Below are positions 1-9,772 of a DNA stretch of 61,546 bases, piece after piece. The number at the start of each line of letters is the position of its first letter. The first letter of the stretch is position 1. Below the pieces are notes generated by a model. That model did no database searches and was not told the DNA's origin. It worked only from the letters and a program-made list of their open reading frames with translations. The DNA is from Tepidaquicella sp964564635 (GTDB taxonomy: Bacteria > Bacteroidota > Ignavibacteria > Tepidaquicellales > Tepidaquicellaceae), in the NCBI GenBank assembly GCA_964564635.1, contig CAZMAR010000007.1, positions 1-61,546 of the forward strand, given 5' to 3'. A program made the position numbers and the translations under genes.

Positions 1-22
1 ATAAGTCTTATCTCCTCCCCTT

Positions 23-61
23 AAAAAACGGCCTGAGTAAAAAACTTAGTCCGTTTTTTTT
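23..61. terminator. Intrinsic terminator, probably bidirectional
   Basis: The arm AAAAAACGG (23-31) pairs with CCGTTTTTT (51-59). One C/T mismatch follows, then an inner stem CTGAGT/ACTTAG with one G-T pair around an A5 loop. The T run on the right and A run on the left mean it could stop transcription from either side. It separates whatever lies left of the window from the gene at 120. Confidence 0.75.
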
Positions 62-119
62 ATTTAGTTGAAACTTTTTTTTATAATAATTGTCTAAATA
101 AATATAAAGAGATTACATA

Positions 120-740
120 ATGAAAATAAAATTTAATATTCTACATACAAAAGCATTTTTTATAATACTAATAATATTTTCTCTTATATTATTTATAAAT
201 ACAAGAATCGGTGCTACTCCAAGCATACTTGATACAAATAAATTGTGCATAAATTTAGAAATAGAAAAATTTCTTGATTCAATATACGGGAATTTAAAAT
301 TAGAATGTCTGGATTCAACCATAAAATCAAAAGTACATATAGATTCACTATGTCTTAAAATGAAATCCATAGAAAATTTAAACTTTCAGGACTTAGATGC
401 AGATGTAGAAGTTTTTACGGATTCACTCGGGAGGAAAAATTTAAAAATTACCGTGAGTGGTTTATCTCCTGACTCAAATTTAAAAGAAGTAAAAAAAATA
501 GAAATCAAAGTTAATAACAGTGAACAGTTCTCAGATAGCATTAAAGCTCAAATTGATATTATTAATAAAAATTTTGGAGAAGGTGTAAAATTCGATTTTA
601 AAAATATGTCAGACGAAGAGATTAAAGAATATATAAAATCACATCACACAGAACCGTTAAAAGATGAAGATATAGAAATAACACGGGAAAACGGAAAAAT
701 TGTAATTAAAATCAAAAGCGAGAAAATCCAGGAACGATAA
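120..740 (+). CDS. Exported or membrane-anchored protein of unknown function
   Basis: I do not recognise this 206-residue protein. Residues 1-30 contain a basic start and a long hydrophobic stretch (FFIILIIFSLILFI), which fits a signal peptide or a single membrane anchor. The rest is mixed polar sequence rich in Lys, Glu, Asp and Ser. The last third is strongly charged and ends in Lys-rich segments (KIVIKIKSEKIQER), which could be beta strands. There is no lipobox and no recognisable catalytic motif. It is a single gene after the terminator at 23-61 and is separated by 97 bp from the next gene, which has its own promoter. That it is a real gene rests on frame length, an ATG start and the signal-like N-terminus. 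Confidence 0.65.
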   Translation: MKIKFNILHTKAFFIILIIFSLILFINTRIGATPSILDTNKLCINLEIEKFLDSIYGNLKLECLDSTIKSKVHIDSLCLKMKSIENLNFQDLDADVEVFTDSLGRKNLKITVSGLSPDSNLKEVKKIEIKVNNSEQFSDSIKAQIDIINKNFGEGVKFDFKNMSDEEIKEYIKSHHTEPLKDEDIEITRENGKIVIKIKSEKIQER

Positions 741-791
741 ATTTTCAGCTCCCACCCATAAAAAATATTATTCTCTTCGATATTAAAAACA

Positions 792-822
792 TTGAACTTT
801 CTAATTCCTATTAATATTTTTA
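792..822 (+). promoter_or_regulatory. Promoter for the WYL regulator gene
   Basis: TTGAAC (792-797), a 17-nt spacer, then TATTTTTA (815-822), close to the Bacteroidota -7 consensus TAnnTTTG. It ends 15 nt before the ATG at 838, so the leader would be very short. The TTG-to-TA distance of 20 nt is the same as in seven other candidates in this window. Confidence 0.6.
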
Positions 823-837
823 TAAAAATAATATTTT

Positions 838-1701
838 ATGCCCCCCAAAAAATCATTAATAAACAAAGATACTTTGCGATTAATTGAGATGACTGCATTA
901 ATTCTTGAAAATCAAGGTGAATATTCAGAATTGGATTTGTGTGAATATTTTAATGGTATAAGTCCCCAATCAGTTAGAAGAGATGCAAGTATATTAAGGA
1001 GCATTGGGGTTCAAATCCACTCTTCCAAGGGAAAGTATTATATTTATAAAATACCTGATGAAGTATTGAACAATCTTGTTAATATTTACCTATCTTACAA
1101 TAAATATGAAACGATAAAAAGTATAAAATTATTAAAGAAAAAATTTGGGGATAGAACATTAAGTGTTTTTGTAAAAATTATTAAATCCATAAATAATAAA
1201 GAAGTTATCACCCTTGAATACAAAAAGCCAGAAACAGACAAAATCACAGAAAAAAACATATTACCACTTTCAATAATAAGAACAGCACGGAATATGTATT
1301 TACTTGGTTATGAAGATGTTGAAAACAATATTATAAAGATTTTCTCATTTGATAAAATATATGGAATAAAATTTACAAAAAGAAAAATAAATATAAATAA
1401 TTTACCCGATTTAACTGAATACTTCAAAACAGTTTGGGGAATATATGTTGGGGGAGAAATAAAAAAAGTGAAAATTGAGTTTCCAAAAGAAGTTGGAGAA
1501 AATATAAAAGATAATGTTTACATAGAAACTCAAAAAATATACCAACAGAATGAAAAATATATATTAGAAATGAATGTTAGAATATCTAATGAATTAATCT
1601 CTTGGATAATGGGTTGGGGAGGCACTGCAAAAGTATTGGCACCCAGGGAGTTGATACATTTAATTAAACAAAGAGCAGAAGAAATAATTAAAAATTATTA
1701 A
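838..1701 (+). CDS. WYL-domain transcriptional regulator
   Basis: This 287-residue protein has the usual layout of the WYL family. Residues 1-75 form a helix-turn-helix region of DeoR type (SPQSVRRDASILRSIG matches a recognition helix). Residues about 115-195 form the WYL domain, with MYLLGYED in place of the W-Y-L signature. A WCX-type C-terminal part runs from about 205 to 285. WYL domains are known or suspected ligand sensors, binding nucleic acid or nucleotides in studied cases; the ligand here is unknown. An M3 peptidase gene follows after 19 bp and is probably co-transcribed. No defence genes lie nearby, so a housekeeping or stress role is as likely as a defence role. Confidence 0.85.
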   Translation: MPPKKSLINKDTLRLIEMTALILENQGEYSELDLCEYFNGISPQSVRRDASILRSIGVQIHSSKGKYYIYKIPDEVLNNLVNIYLSYNKYETIKSIKLLKKKFGDRTLSVFVKIIKSINNKEVITLEYKKPETDKITEKNILPLSIIRTARNMYLLGYEDVENNIIKIFSFDKIYGIKFTKRKININNLPDLTEYFKTVWGIYVGGEIKKVKIEFPKEVGENIKDNVYIETQKIYQQNEKYILEMNVRISNELISWIMGWGGTAKVLAPRELIHLIKQRAEEIIKNY

Positions 1702-1720
1702 TTAAAATAAGTTAGTCATT

Positions 1721-3811
1721 ATGAAAAAAATAATTTTATTCACAATAATATTTATTTTCTGTGGCATAATTTTTTCTCAGGAGAATCCGCTTTTAAAACC
1801 ATACGAGACACCATTTAATGTCCCTCCATTTGATAGAATAAAAGTAGAGCATTTTTTGCCTGCATTCAAGGAAGCTATTCAGCAACAGGAAAATGAAATT
1901 AACAAAATAATAAACAATGCTGCTATTCCTATTTTTAGCAATACTATTGAAGCTCTTGAAAACAGTGATATATTACTTTCTGAAATTGCAGGTGTATTTT
2001 ACAATATGCTTTCTGCAAATACCAGTAAGGAACTACAGGAAATAGCTCAGGAGATCGCTCCCCTGCTTTCCCAGCACAATGATAACATTCTACTTAATAA
2101 ACAGCTTTTTGAAAGAATAAAGTATGTTTATGACAGGCGAAATGAATTAAAACTTTCTCCTGAAAAAATGACTTTATTAGAAGAAACATATAAGCGATTT
2201 ATAAGAGGTGGAGCCGGATTAGATGAAGAAAAACAAAAACGGTTAAGAGAAATTAATGAAAGACTATCTGTCTTAAGTTTAAAGTTTGGTAATAATTTGC
2301 TTGCAGAAACAAATAATTTTAAACTCATTATAGAAAATGAAGAAGACCTTGCCGGATTACCGGAGAGTATTATCTCGACTGCTTATGAAACCGCACAAAA
2401 AAATGGTTTTGAGGGAAAATGGATGTTTACTTTACACAATCCGAGCATAATACCTTTTTTACAATATTCTGAAAAAAGAGACTTGAGAGAAAAAATACTG
2501 ACTGCTTATATGAACAGAGGAAATAATTATAACGAAAATGATAATAAAGATATAATATTAGAAATAGTAAATTTGAGAATTGAAAAAGCAAACCTTCTTG
2601 GTTACAAATCACATGCAGATTTTAGACTTGAGGAAACAATGGCAAAAACCCCTGAAAATGTTTTTAAGCTTTTAAACCAGTTGTGGATACCTTCAATAGA
2701 AACCGCAAAAAAGGAAGCAGAAGAATTGCAAAAATTAATAGATAAAGAAAATGGAAATTTTAAACTTCAACCCTGGGATTGGAGATATTATACTGAGAAA
2801 CTCAGAAAAGAAAAATACGATATTGATGAAGATTTGTTAAGACCATATTTTGAGTTAAACAGCGTAAAAGAAGGGGTATTTAAACTTGCAAACATTTTAT
2901 TTGGTCTAACCTTCAAACCCCGCAACGACATTCCTAAATATAATGAAGAAGTTCAAACCTACGAAGTACTTGACTCTGATGGTTCACATATTTGTATTTA
3001 TTATCTTGATTTTCACCCTCGTTCAAACAAGCGAGGTGGTGCCTGGATGAGCAACTACAGAGAACAATATATTTATAAAGGTAAAAAAGTAAATCCAATA
3101 ATATGTAATGTATTTAATTTTACACGACCTACAAAAGATTCCCCTGCTCTTTTAACCCTTGACGAAGTAGAAACCCTATTTCATGAATTTGGACACGCAT
3201 TACACGGGATGCTTTCAAAATGTGAATACAAAAGCATTTCCGGTACAAATGTTCCACGAGACTTTGTTGAGTTACCTTCTCAAATTATGGAAAATTGGGC
3301 ACTTGAGCCTGAGGTTTTAGAGTTCTATGCAAAACATTACCAAACAGGTGAACAAATTCCCGTTGAATTGTTGAAAAAATTGGAAGAAAGTTCAAAATTT
3401 AACCAGGGATTTATTACAACTGAATACCTTGCAGCTTGCTATCTTGATATGGCTTATCATACTTTGACAGACAAATTATCAGAGGATATTTTAACATTTG
3501 AAAGCAATACAATGAAACAAATTGGTTTAATCCCAGAAATACTGCCAAGATATAGAACAACATATTTCAATCACATTTTTAATTCTGGCTATTCTGCAGG
3601 ATATTATAGTTATATCTGGGCACAGGTTCTGGATGCTGATGCTTTTGAGAAATTCAAAGAAGATGGAATTTTTAACAAAAATACCGCAGAATCATTCAGG
3701 AAAAACATACTTGAAAAAGGTGGAAGCGAAGATCCTATGATTCTGTATATAAGATTCCGAGGTAAAGAGCCAGATATAAAACCACTCCTGAAAAGGAAAG
3801 GTATGGAATAA
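1721..3811 (+). CDS. M3-family zinc oligopeptidase (Dcp/oligopeptidase A type), exported
   Basis: This 696-residue protein is a full-length thimet-oligopeptidase-like peptidase (M3), close to peptidyl-dipeptidase Dcp and oligopeptidase A, which degrade short peptides. The zinc site is visible: HEFGH at residues 488-492, followed 25 residues later by Glu517 in FVELPSQIMENW. The GYSAGYYSYIWAQ segment near the C-terminus is typical of the family and helps bind peptide. Residues 1-19 (MKKIILFTIIFIFCGIIFS) look like a signal peptide, so the enzyme probably acts in the periplasm on peptide fragments. The gene follows the WYL regulator by 19 bp. Dcp versus OpdA specificity cannot be settled from motifs. 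Confidence 0.93.
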   Translation: MKKIILFTIIFIFCGIIFSQENPLLKPYETPFNVPPFDRIKVEHFLPAFKEAIQQQENEINKIINNAAIPIFSNTIEALENSDILLSEIAGVFYNMLSANTSKELQEIAQEIAPLLSQHNDNILLNKQLFERIKYVYDRRNELKLSPEKMTLLEETYKRFIRGGAGLDEEKQKRLREINERLSVLSLKFGNNLLAETNNFKLIIENEEDLAGLPESIISTAYETAQKNGFEGKWMFTLHNPSIIPFLQYSEKRDLREKILTAYMNRGNNYNENDNKDIILEIVNLRIEKANLLGYKSHADFRLEETMAKTPENVFKLLNQLWIPSIETAKKEAEELQKLIDKENGNFKLQPWDWRYYTEKLRKEKYDIDEDLLRPYFELNSVKEGVFKLANILFGLTFKPRNDIPKYNEEVQTYEVLDSDGSHICIYYLDFHPRSNKRGGAWMSNYREQYIYKGKKVNPIICNVFNFTRPTKDSPALLTLDEVETLFHEFGHALHGMLSKCEYKSISGTNVPRDFVELPSQIMENWALEPEVLEFYAKHYQTGEQIPVELLKKLEESSKFNQGFITTEYLAACYLDMAYHTLTDKLSEDILTFESNTMKQIGLIPEILPRYRTTYFNHIFNSGYSAGYYSYIWAQVLDADAFEKFKEDGIFNKNTAESFRKNILEKGGSEDPMILYIRFRGKEPDIKPLLKRKGME

Positions 3812-3857
3812 TTTTTTAAAAGAATTTTCAGAATTTTTAAGAATATAATTTTTAATA

Positions 3858-4631
3858 ATGGAATATAATAATTGTCCAGCTTGTAATTCAAAGGAAATAA
3901 CAATTTCAGAAAAATCACCCTTTCTACCAAAAGATCCAAAATTCAAAGTAGCCTCCTGTAACAACTGCAAAATTTCATGGTCCGAACCAATGCCCTCAGA
4001 AGAAGATTTAATGAAATATTATAGTCACTATTATAAAATAAGATACAATACTGTAGATAAAAACAAATTGAAAGTATATCTTCATTCAATAATAAGTTTT
4101 CATACCTACAGATTAAAAAGACTCATTAGATTAATAGAAAAGTATTCTCCTAATAAAAATATCATTGATTTTGGGTGCGGTGAATCAAAAATTTTACAAA
4201 TTGCAAAATCAAGAAATTGGAATTCTCTGGCAATTGATTATAGTAATGAATTAGAAGAATTTCTTACCAATAAATTTATAAAATTCATTAGAGCTAATTC
4301 CCTTGATGATGCAAAATTAAATTCGAATTACTATGGTTGCATTATTTTTCTTCACGTGCTTGAACATATTCCAGAGTTAAAGAACTTGTTAAAATCAGCA
4401 AGAAAATATCTTACTAGTTCTGGAATTATTGTTGTAAAAAGCCCATCGGCAACCTCAATCAGAGCAAAAACAGGAACTTCTAACTGGCACCTTGTAAATC
4501 CACCAGAACATATGTGGGGTTTTGATAAGAATAATTTTAAAAAACTTTTAGAGAACCTTAATTTCGAAGTATTATATATAAAAGACTCATTAATAGTAAA
4601 CGAATTCATTTGTATAGCAAAATTGGTATAA
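3858..4631 (+). CDS. Zinc-ribbon class I SAM-dependent methyltransferase
   Basis: The 257-residue protein starts with a zinc-ribbon-like module (C6-x2-C9 and C34-x2-C37). A class I methyltransferase domain follows, with the SAM-binding loop IIDFGCGESKIL around residues 98-108 and the conserved FLHVLEHIPE segment. The C-terminal NPPEHMWGFDKNNFKKLL matches the methyltransferase 23 type often found in surface polysaccharide or sugar-modification clusters. It lies just before the Wzz-Wzy-glycosyltransferase block but is separated by 558 bp, so its place in that pathway is inference. The substrate is unknown. The ATG at 3858 gives the complete ribbon. Confidence 0.83.
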   Translation: MEYNNCPACNSKEITISEKSPFLPKDPKFKVASCNNCKISWSEPMPSEEDLMKYYSHYYKIRYNTVDKNKLKVYLHSIISFHTYRLKRLIRLIEKYSPNKNIIDFGCGESKILQIAKSRNWNSLAIDYSNELEEFLTNKFIKFIRANSLDDAKLNSNYYGCIIFLHVLEHIPELKNLLKSARKYLTSSGIIVVKSPSATSIRAKTGTSNWHLVNPPEHMWGFDKNNFKKLLENLNFEVLYIKDSLIVNEFICIAKLV

Positions 4632-5189
4632 TATTTATTTCGTAATAATTTACCGAAAGATCATAAACTAATAATATTTTTAAGTATTACTTTTACCAAA
4701 AATAATCTTATAAAATAATTATCATCGAAATATAGTATACCATCATACAGATATCTTATAAAGATGAAAAGTGAGGGTCTGTATTAAAAAACTTGCTAAA
4801 AAAAGTTGGAGGAGAAATTTTTATAACTCTCTATATACTACATAAAATTACGCGAAAAATTGACATAAAACACATAGTGAAACGAAAAGTAATAGAATTT
4901 AGCAATAAAGTCATATCATTTTTACAATTTATTCTAACTTATAAAATCAATAATATTACAATATTATATTATTTATCTTGAACAAAAAATATAATAATTA
5001 TATCTTTGACTTTTATATTTTAATTATTTTGTTTATTACTAAATAATAGTGAAGGATAATTTTTAAAGTTAAAAGATGTTATTTTTAAAAATGGAAAATA
5101 GATTTCAAGATAAAATATTTCTTAAAAAATTTTTAGAAAATCAGTTTCACTCATATTTAATAAGTTTATAGAAATCTTTAATTTATTAT
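4632..5189. other. AT-rich intergenic region upstream of the polysaccharide cluster
   Basis: 558 bp with no convincing gene. A 62-codon frame at 4793-4981 has no family resemblance and ordinary AT-rich composition, and I do not accept it. The only feature I can support is the promoter-like pair at 4978-5008. I see no JUMPstart/ops element. Confidence 0.5.
4978..5008 (+). promoter_or_regulatory. Candidate promoter for the polysaccharide cluster
   Basis: TTG (4978-4980), exactly 20 nt, then TATCTTTG (5001-5008), an exact match to the Bacteroidota -7 consensus TAnnTTTG. It lies about 180 bp before the Wzz-like gene, so the leader would be long and could hold regulation that I cannot see. Confidence 0.5.
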
Positions 5190-6368
5190 ATGTCACAAAC
5201 TAACAATAAGGAAATACCTGATAAAATTAGTGAAAGTGCAACGACAAGATATTTAATAATTTTCTTAAAACATTGGAAGGTTATAACATCAATTACTCTT
5301 GCGGTTGGTATAATAGTTACTATTCTTGCTTTTTTTGTAATAAAACCTGAATATTTATCAACAGCTGTTATAAAAGCTTCAGGTAAGACCTCTCTTGGAT
5401 TGGGGGGGTTACTTTCTGGTGCAGGTATTCCGGATTTAGGAGGATTGGAAGAACTTACCGGTAGCGTAATGGTAAAAGAACTTGCTTTATACGAAGAAAT
5501 TTTGCAAAGTAGAAGATGTCTTGAGGAAGTTATTAAGAAATATGACCTTATGAAAGAGTATCAATACCGTTTTATGCAAGATGCAATAAAAGATTTTAGG
5601 GAAAATAAAACAATTATTACAAAAAACTTAAAAGCAGGAACAATAGAAGTAGGGGCATATGATATCTATCCAGAAAGAGCAAAAGAAATTGTAGAATATA
5701 TGATAGAACTTCTCAATACAATTAATATTGAAATGAATGTTCAAAATGCAAAAATGACAAGAGAGTTTATTGAGGAAAGATATAACGAAGTAAAAAGAGA
5801 TTTAAAAGCAGCAGAAGATTCTCTCAAATACTTTCAGGAGGTATATGGATTCGCCCCTGATGTTGTAACTAAAACTGTCGTTCAGTCAACTGTACAATTA
5901 GAAGCAGATATAGAATCAGAAAAGATAAAATTAGAATTGCTTAAAAAAGCATTATCTCCAGATGAATCAGAGGTTAAGTTACAGGAAGCCAAAATAGCAG
6001 CAATGAAAAAAGAACTGGAAAACATAAAAAAATCAAATGATAAATCCAGTACTTTAAGATTGAAAGATGCACCTGATATTGTTTTAAATTACATGAGACT
6101 TGCGAGAAATGTAGAAATTCAAAACAAGCTTTTGACATACATTATACCTCTTTATGAACAGGCAAAGATTGAAGAAAAGAAAGAAATGCCAAGCGTTATT
6201 GTTCTTGATTATCCATCTCTACCAGAGTATAAAAAAAGACCAAAAAGGTTAACTTTAATTGCTGTAAGTGTATTGGCAACTTTTGTATTGCTAAATATTT
6301 CATATATTCTATATGAAATGTATCTAAAGAATTTAATCTCTACCCTAAAAAAAGCAAGAGATAAGTGA
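5190..6368 (+). CDS. Wzz/GNVR-type polysaccharide chain-length protein
   Basis: This 392-residue protein has the two-membrane-segment layout of polysaccharide co-polymerases. There is a first helix near residues 30-52 (ITLAVGIIVTILAFFVI), a large periplasmic coiled-coil-rich domain, and a second helix near 355-377 preceded by the Pro-rich motif LPEYKKRPKR. It lacks the cytoplasmic tyrosine kinase of Wzc-type proteins, so it resembles Wzz, which sets chain length in Wzy-dependent polymerisation. It opens the tightly packed cluster: its TGA stop overlaps the GTG start of the Wzy-like gene by 4 bp. Confidence 0.88.
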   Translation: MSQTNNKEIPDKISESATTRYLIIFLKHWKVITSITLAVGIIVTILAFFVIKPEYLSTAVIKASGKTSLGLGGLLSGAGIPDLGGLEELTGSVMVKELALYEEILQSRRCLEEVIKKYDLMKEYQYRFMQDAIKDFRENKTIITKNLKAGTIEVGAYDIYPERAKEIVEYMIELLNTINIEMNVQNAKMTREFIEERYNEVKRDLKAAEDSLKYFQEVYGFAPDVVTKTVVQSTVQLEADIESEKIKLELLKKALSPDESEVKLQEAKIAAMKKELENIKKSNDKSSTLRLKDAPDIVLNYMRLARNVEIQNKLLTYIIPLYEQAKIEEKKEMPSVIVLDYPSLPEYKKRPKRLTLIAVSVLATFVLLNISYILYEMYLKNLISTLKKARDK

Positions 6369-7774
6369 TAGAAACTACTCGAACCGAGAATATATTGCGA
6401 AAAGTATATTTCGCCTTTGTAATTCTTTGCTTAATAGCTTTAAATTATGCGCTAATAACCGACTCAAAAACATTATTATTTGCAACAATTGGGGTTCAAG
6501 TTGTATTAATAGTATTTTTCACATTTAAAAAATATTTTTTAGAAATTTTTATTCTTTCCCTGTTCTTCAACAAGGTTTTTAACTGGCAATTTAGAGTGTA
6601 TGTTGTATTAATAGTAGCATTTTTAATTATTTTCTTCTATATCACCTATAAAAATGAAAACATTTTTAACCAACTTAAACTTCCCCTATCTGTTAAAATT
6701 ACATCTGCTTTCCTTATAATTGCTATTTTCCTTTCTGGTTTATTAACTCCATATTCATCATTTTTTACCATATACTATAGTTTTATTTTCTTTATCTTTT
6801 TAGTTACTGGATATGTAGTTTTTAAATCTATAAAAGAAACAGATAGCATAAAAAAATTACTTAATATTTTTATTATAGGGACCTTATTAGCGGGGATAAC
6901 GAAAATATTTGCAATGATTAACACTGGCTTTTTAAGAGCCCTGGGCAGTGCTGAATATTTTTATATGGAATTTACTCCTATTGCCTTAATTATTATTTTT
7001 TTCTTTTACTATATAAGCGGTTACCCGGACTATAGAATAATTTTTATCTCTTTATTTCTCTTTCTTACGATGATTGCTGACCAATCAAGATTTGCCTGGT
7101 TAGGGTTAATTCTATCTTTGACTTATGGGATGATTATTTCCTTTATTCTTTCACCTGAAATAAAAACTTATCTAAAGAAAAAATTTCCTGTAATTATACT
7201 TGTTATTTTACTTTCCGTTGGTTCGCTCTTTGCAATTGGATTAGATAAAATAATCACTACTCGAATTTCAGAAGTAAGTTTTGAGTTTTTCCAGTCTACT
7301 GACCTGCCCTCTGACCAGCATGTAAGTAATTCTCTGGAAGCAAGAATATTAATATGGATAACCGCATATAATACCTTTCTGCAACATCCAATAACAGGAG
7401 TAGGGTATTTTATGTTTCTCGAGGTTTCAGAAAATTATAATGTATTTCCTGATTTTATTTATGATTTATACATTGCAAAATGTGATGCTCACACAACTTA
7501 TTTTAATTTTTTAGTTGACACCGGAATATTAGGATTGTCTGCTTTTTTGATTTTTTCTATAACAATTTTTATTATTTCTTTCAAATCAATAAAAATTTCA
7601 CCACCCGAGAATAAAACAATTTCTATAGTGCTAAATGTTCTAATGTTTCACATGATATTCAATAGCATTTATGCAGGTTCATATAATTTAGTTCCGTCAG
7701 CATTTTTTTTCTATTCTATTTCTGCTTTAGTCGTTGCAAACAATCTTCTTTTAAAAGAAAAAATAAAAGTTTAG
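6365..7774 (+). CDS. O-antigen ligase/polymerase-like membrane protein (Wzy/WaaL type)
   Basis: A 469-residue protein made almost entirely of hydrophobic helices, about a dozen. The long loop near residues 315-385 carries the hallmarks of the O-antigen ligase superfamily: SLEARILIWITA, HPITGVGYFMF, then an HTTYFNFLVDTGILG segment. These proteins polymerise or ligate lipid-linked oligosaccharides at the outer face of the inner membrane. Wzy and WaaL cannot be separated by sequence inspection; the Wzz neighbour favours Wzy. Translation starts at GTG overlapping the previous stop, which suggests coupling. Confidence 0.85.
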   Translation: MIETTRTENILRKVYFAFVILCLIALNYALITDSKTLLFATIGVQVVLIVFFTFKKYFLEIFILSLFFNKVFNWQFRVYVVLIVAFLIIFFYITYKNENIFNQLKLPLSVKITSAFLIIAIFLSGLLTPYSSFFTIYYSFIFFIFLVTGYVVFKSIKETDSIKKLLNIFIIGTLLAGITKIFAMINTGFLRALGSAEYFYMEFTPIALIIIFFFYYISGYPDYRIIFISLFLFLTMIADQSRFAWLGLILSLTYGMIISFILSPEIKTYLKKKFPVIILVILLSVGSLFAIGLDKIITTRISEVSFEFFQSTDLPSDQHVSNSLEARILIWITAYNTFLQHPITGVGYFMFLEVSENYNVFPDFIYDLYIAKCDAHTTYFNFLVDTGILGLSAFLIFSITIFIISFKSIKISPPENKTISIVLNVLMFHMIFNSIYAGSYNLVPSAFFFYSISALVVANNLLLKEKIKV

Positions 7775-7777
7775 TAA

Positions 7778-8281
7778 TTGAAAAAGCTTTTTAAAAAAAT
7801 TATTAACAAAATTGTAAATAAAGCATTAGCAATAAATAATCATTTTTACCTTTCGGATGTAAAATATATAGGAAAAAATTTTGATATCAAGTTCCCCGTC
7901 TGCTTTGAAGGAAAAGAAAATATTGTAATAGGTGATGATGTATCAATAAATGCATTTGTACATATTTGGGGGCACGGAGGTGTAAAAATTGGGAACAGGG
8001 TTATGATTGCTACACATTCTATTATTACATCCTTAACTCATGATTATAATTTAAAAGATATGAGATACGCTCCCGCTATTGCAAAAGAGGTAATAATAGA
8101 AGATGATGCATGGATTGGTTCAGGTGTGATAATTATGCCAGGTGTTAAAATTGGGAAAGGTGCCGTTATTGGTGCTGGTTCAGTTGTTACAAAGGATATT
8201 CCCCCTTATGCTATTGTTTATGGGATTCCAGCTAAAATAGTTAAATACAGGAATATTGATTCAGAAAATAGTTCTATATAA
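7778..8281 (+). CDS. Hexapeptide-repeat acyltransferase (WbbJ/LbetaH type)
   Basis: This 167-residue protein has left-handed beta-helix hexapeptide repeats from about residue 45 on (IVIGDDVSINAF, VKIGNRVMIA, VIIEDDAWIGSGVIIMPG, VKIGKGAVIGAGSVV) and the usual C-terminal PPYAIVYGIPAKIVKYR. The family transfers acetyl or other acyl groups to sugars, which fits O-acetylation of a repeat unit. The start is TTG at 7778, 3 nt after the upstream stop. The next gene overlaps its 3' end by 26 bp. The exact acceptor sugar cannot be deduced. Confidence 0.88.
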   Translation: MKKLFKKIINKIVNKALAINNHFYLSDVKYIGKNFDIKFPVCFEGKENIVIGDDVSINAFVHIWGHGGVKIGNRVMIATHSIITSLTHDYNLKDMRYAPAIAKEVIIEDDAWIGSGVIIMPGVKIGKGAVIGAGSVVTKDIPPYAIVYGIPAKIVKYRNIDSENSSI

Positions 8282-9770
8282 AGGTTCTCTTACAGGAATA
8301 TTTCAGTTAATAATTGCAACTTTATTAACACTTTTTGCAATTAGGGTTTTTGTATCTTTCCTTGGATATGATAGGTACGGGGTTTTTTCAATAATTACAG
8401 TTATCGGAAATTTAAATATATTTGCAAACTTAGGTCTAAATACCGCTTTAATTAAATTTATTTCGGAACAGGGAAAAACCAAGGAGTCGGATTATGACAT
8501 TATGGTTGCTTTCTTTATTCTGATTTTTATTCTTACACCTTTTACAATTGCTCTGTATTTTTTGGGAACTATCATTCTCAATGATTTTTTTAATATTCCC
8601 TCCTCTTTATTCAATGAAAGCATAGAATTATACAATTTTATGTTAATTGCAAATTATATAGTTCTTATTGGACAACTTTTAACTTCTGTTATTGATGCAA
8701 TACAAAAAATATATATAACGAATTTACTACAAATTTTATATAATTTTTTATACTGGGGAGGTATTCTTGTTGCTGTTATATTGGGTTTTTCGCTTCCTAC
8801 GGTTGGATTATCAATTACAATTGCTTCTCTGCTTTGGTTTGCAATATCGTTTATTGCATTTAAAAAATTATGGGGAAAAATCATATATAAAGATTTGCAC
8901 AGTAACTTTTTCAGAGTATTAAAAAAACAATTATCCTATAGTGTTAAAATTTATTTTTCAAGTGTAATAAATTTCTTTTATGAACCATTAACTAAAATTA
9001 TTATTTCAAAGTTCTTTGGAGTAAAAGAGGTAGGATACTTTGATATCGCTCTTAAAATTAGAACTCAACTGTGGAGTTTAATGAGCAAAGCATTATATCC
9101 CTTATTACCTTTAATTGCAAGTATTAAAGACGAAAAGCAAATTGGGTTCATCGTTAATGATATTGAAGAAAAATTGTTCTATATTATATTACCAATAATT
9201 TCAATTGTAATTATTTGTTCATATAGTTTTGTTAATATCTGGCTCGGTAGCGAGGTGTATATTATTTCCGTTGGCATAATTATTGTTGTATGCACTTATA
9301 TGGTAGGAAGCACAGTAATACCAAATTATTATTATTTAATGGCTCGCCAGGTAAATAAGACAATAATACTACAATTTTCAAATGTGGCTGCAAATATAAT
9401 TGTTATTCTTGTTTTACATAATTTTCTTGGGTATTATTCCGTTTTAATTGGTTTTTCCTCTGCAATTATTACTTCATTTACCTTATCTTTATATTATCAG
9501 AATAAATTCTTAAGTGGATTAATCTTCAAGAATTTTAATAACTTATTTAAATATATTATAATTTTAATTATTGTTACGATAATTGGATATTTATCCTCGC
9601 TTATTGTTGATAAAGACTTATTGCGTATTATTATTTCTACATTTGCAATTCTTATTACAACAATTTTGCTATACAGAATCTTTAAAATATTTTCTTACAA
9701 AGATTTAGAAAGATATTTTGAAAAGAATAAAAGAATTAAATCAATTCTTTCAAGAATATTACTTAATTAA
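8256..9770 (+). CDS. Wzx-like polysaccharide flippase (MATE/MVF superfamily)
   Basis: A 504-residue integral membrane protein with about 12-14 hydrophobic helices. The N-terminal SLTGIFQLIIATLLTLFAIRVFVSFLG and following helices fit the polysaccharide export family (PST/Wzx), which flips undecaprenyl-linked repeat units across the inner membrane. The TTG start at 8256 overlaps the acyltransferase gene by 26 bp; I see no better start near it. With Wzz-like and Wzy-like neighbours it completes the core of a Wzy-dependent pathway. The initiating phosphosugar transferase is not in this window. Confidence 0.87.
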   Translation: MIQKIVLYKGSLTGIFQLIIATLLTLFAIRVFVSFLGYDRYGVFSIITVIGNLNIFANLGLNTALIKFISEQGKTKESDYDIMVAFFILIFILTPFTIALYFLGTIILNDFFNIPSSLFNESIELYNFMLIANYIVLIGQLLTSVIDAIQKIYITNLLQILYNFLYWGGILVAVILGFSLPTVGLSITIASLLWFAISFIAFKKLWGKIIYKDLHSNFFRVLKKQLSYSVKIYFSSVINFFYEPLTKIIISKFFGVKEVGYFDIALKIRTQLWSLMSKALYPLLPLIASIKDEKQIGFIVNDIEEKLFYIILPIISIVIICSYSFVNIWLGSEVYIISVGIIIVVCTYMVGSTVIPNYYYLMARQVNKTIILQFSNVAANIIVILVLHNFLGYYSVLIGFSSAIITSFTLSLYYQNKFLSGLIFKNFNNLFKYIIILIIVTIIGYLSSLIVDKDLLRIIISTFAILITTILLYRIFKIFSYKDLERYFEKNKRIKSILSRILLN

Positions 9771-9772
9771 CA

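Noticed and set aside
838..1701. WYL regulator as part of an anti-phage defence island
   Set aside because: WYL proteins often regulate defence loci, but the neighbours here are an M3 peptidase and a polysaccharide cluster, with no nuclease, helicase or methylase-restriction genes.
4793..4981. 62-codon ORF in the gap before the polysaccharide cluster
   Set aside because: No recognisable motif, basic AT-rich composition expected by chance, and its end lies at the promoter candidate at 4978-5008.
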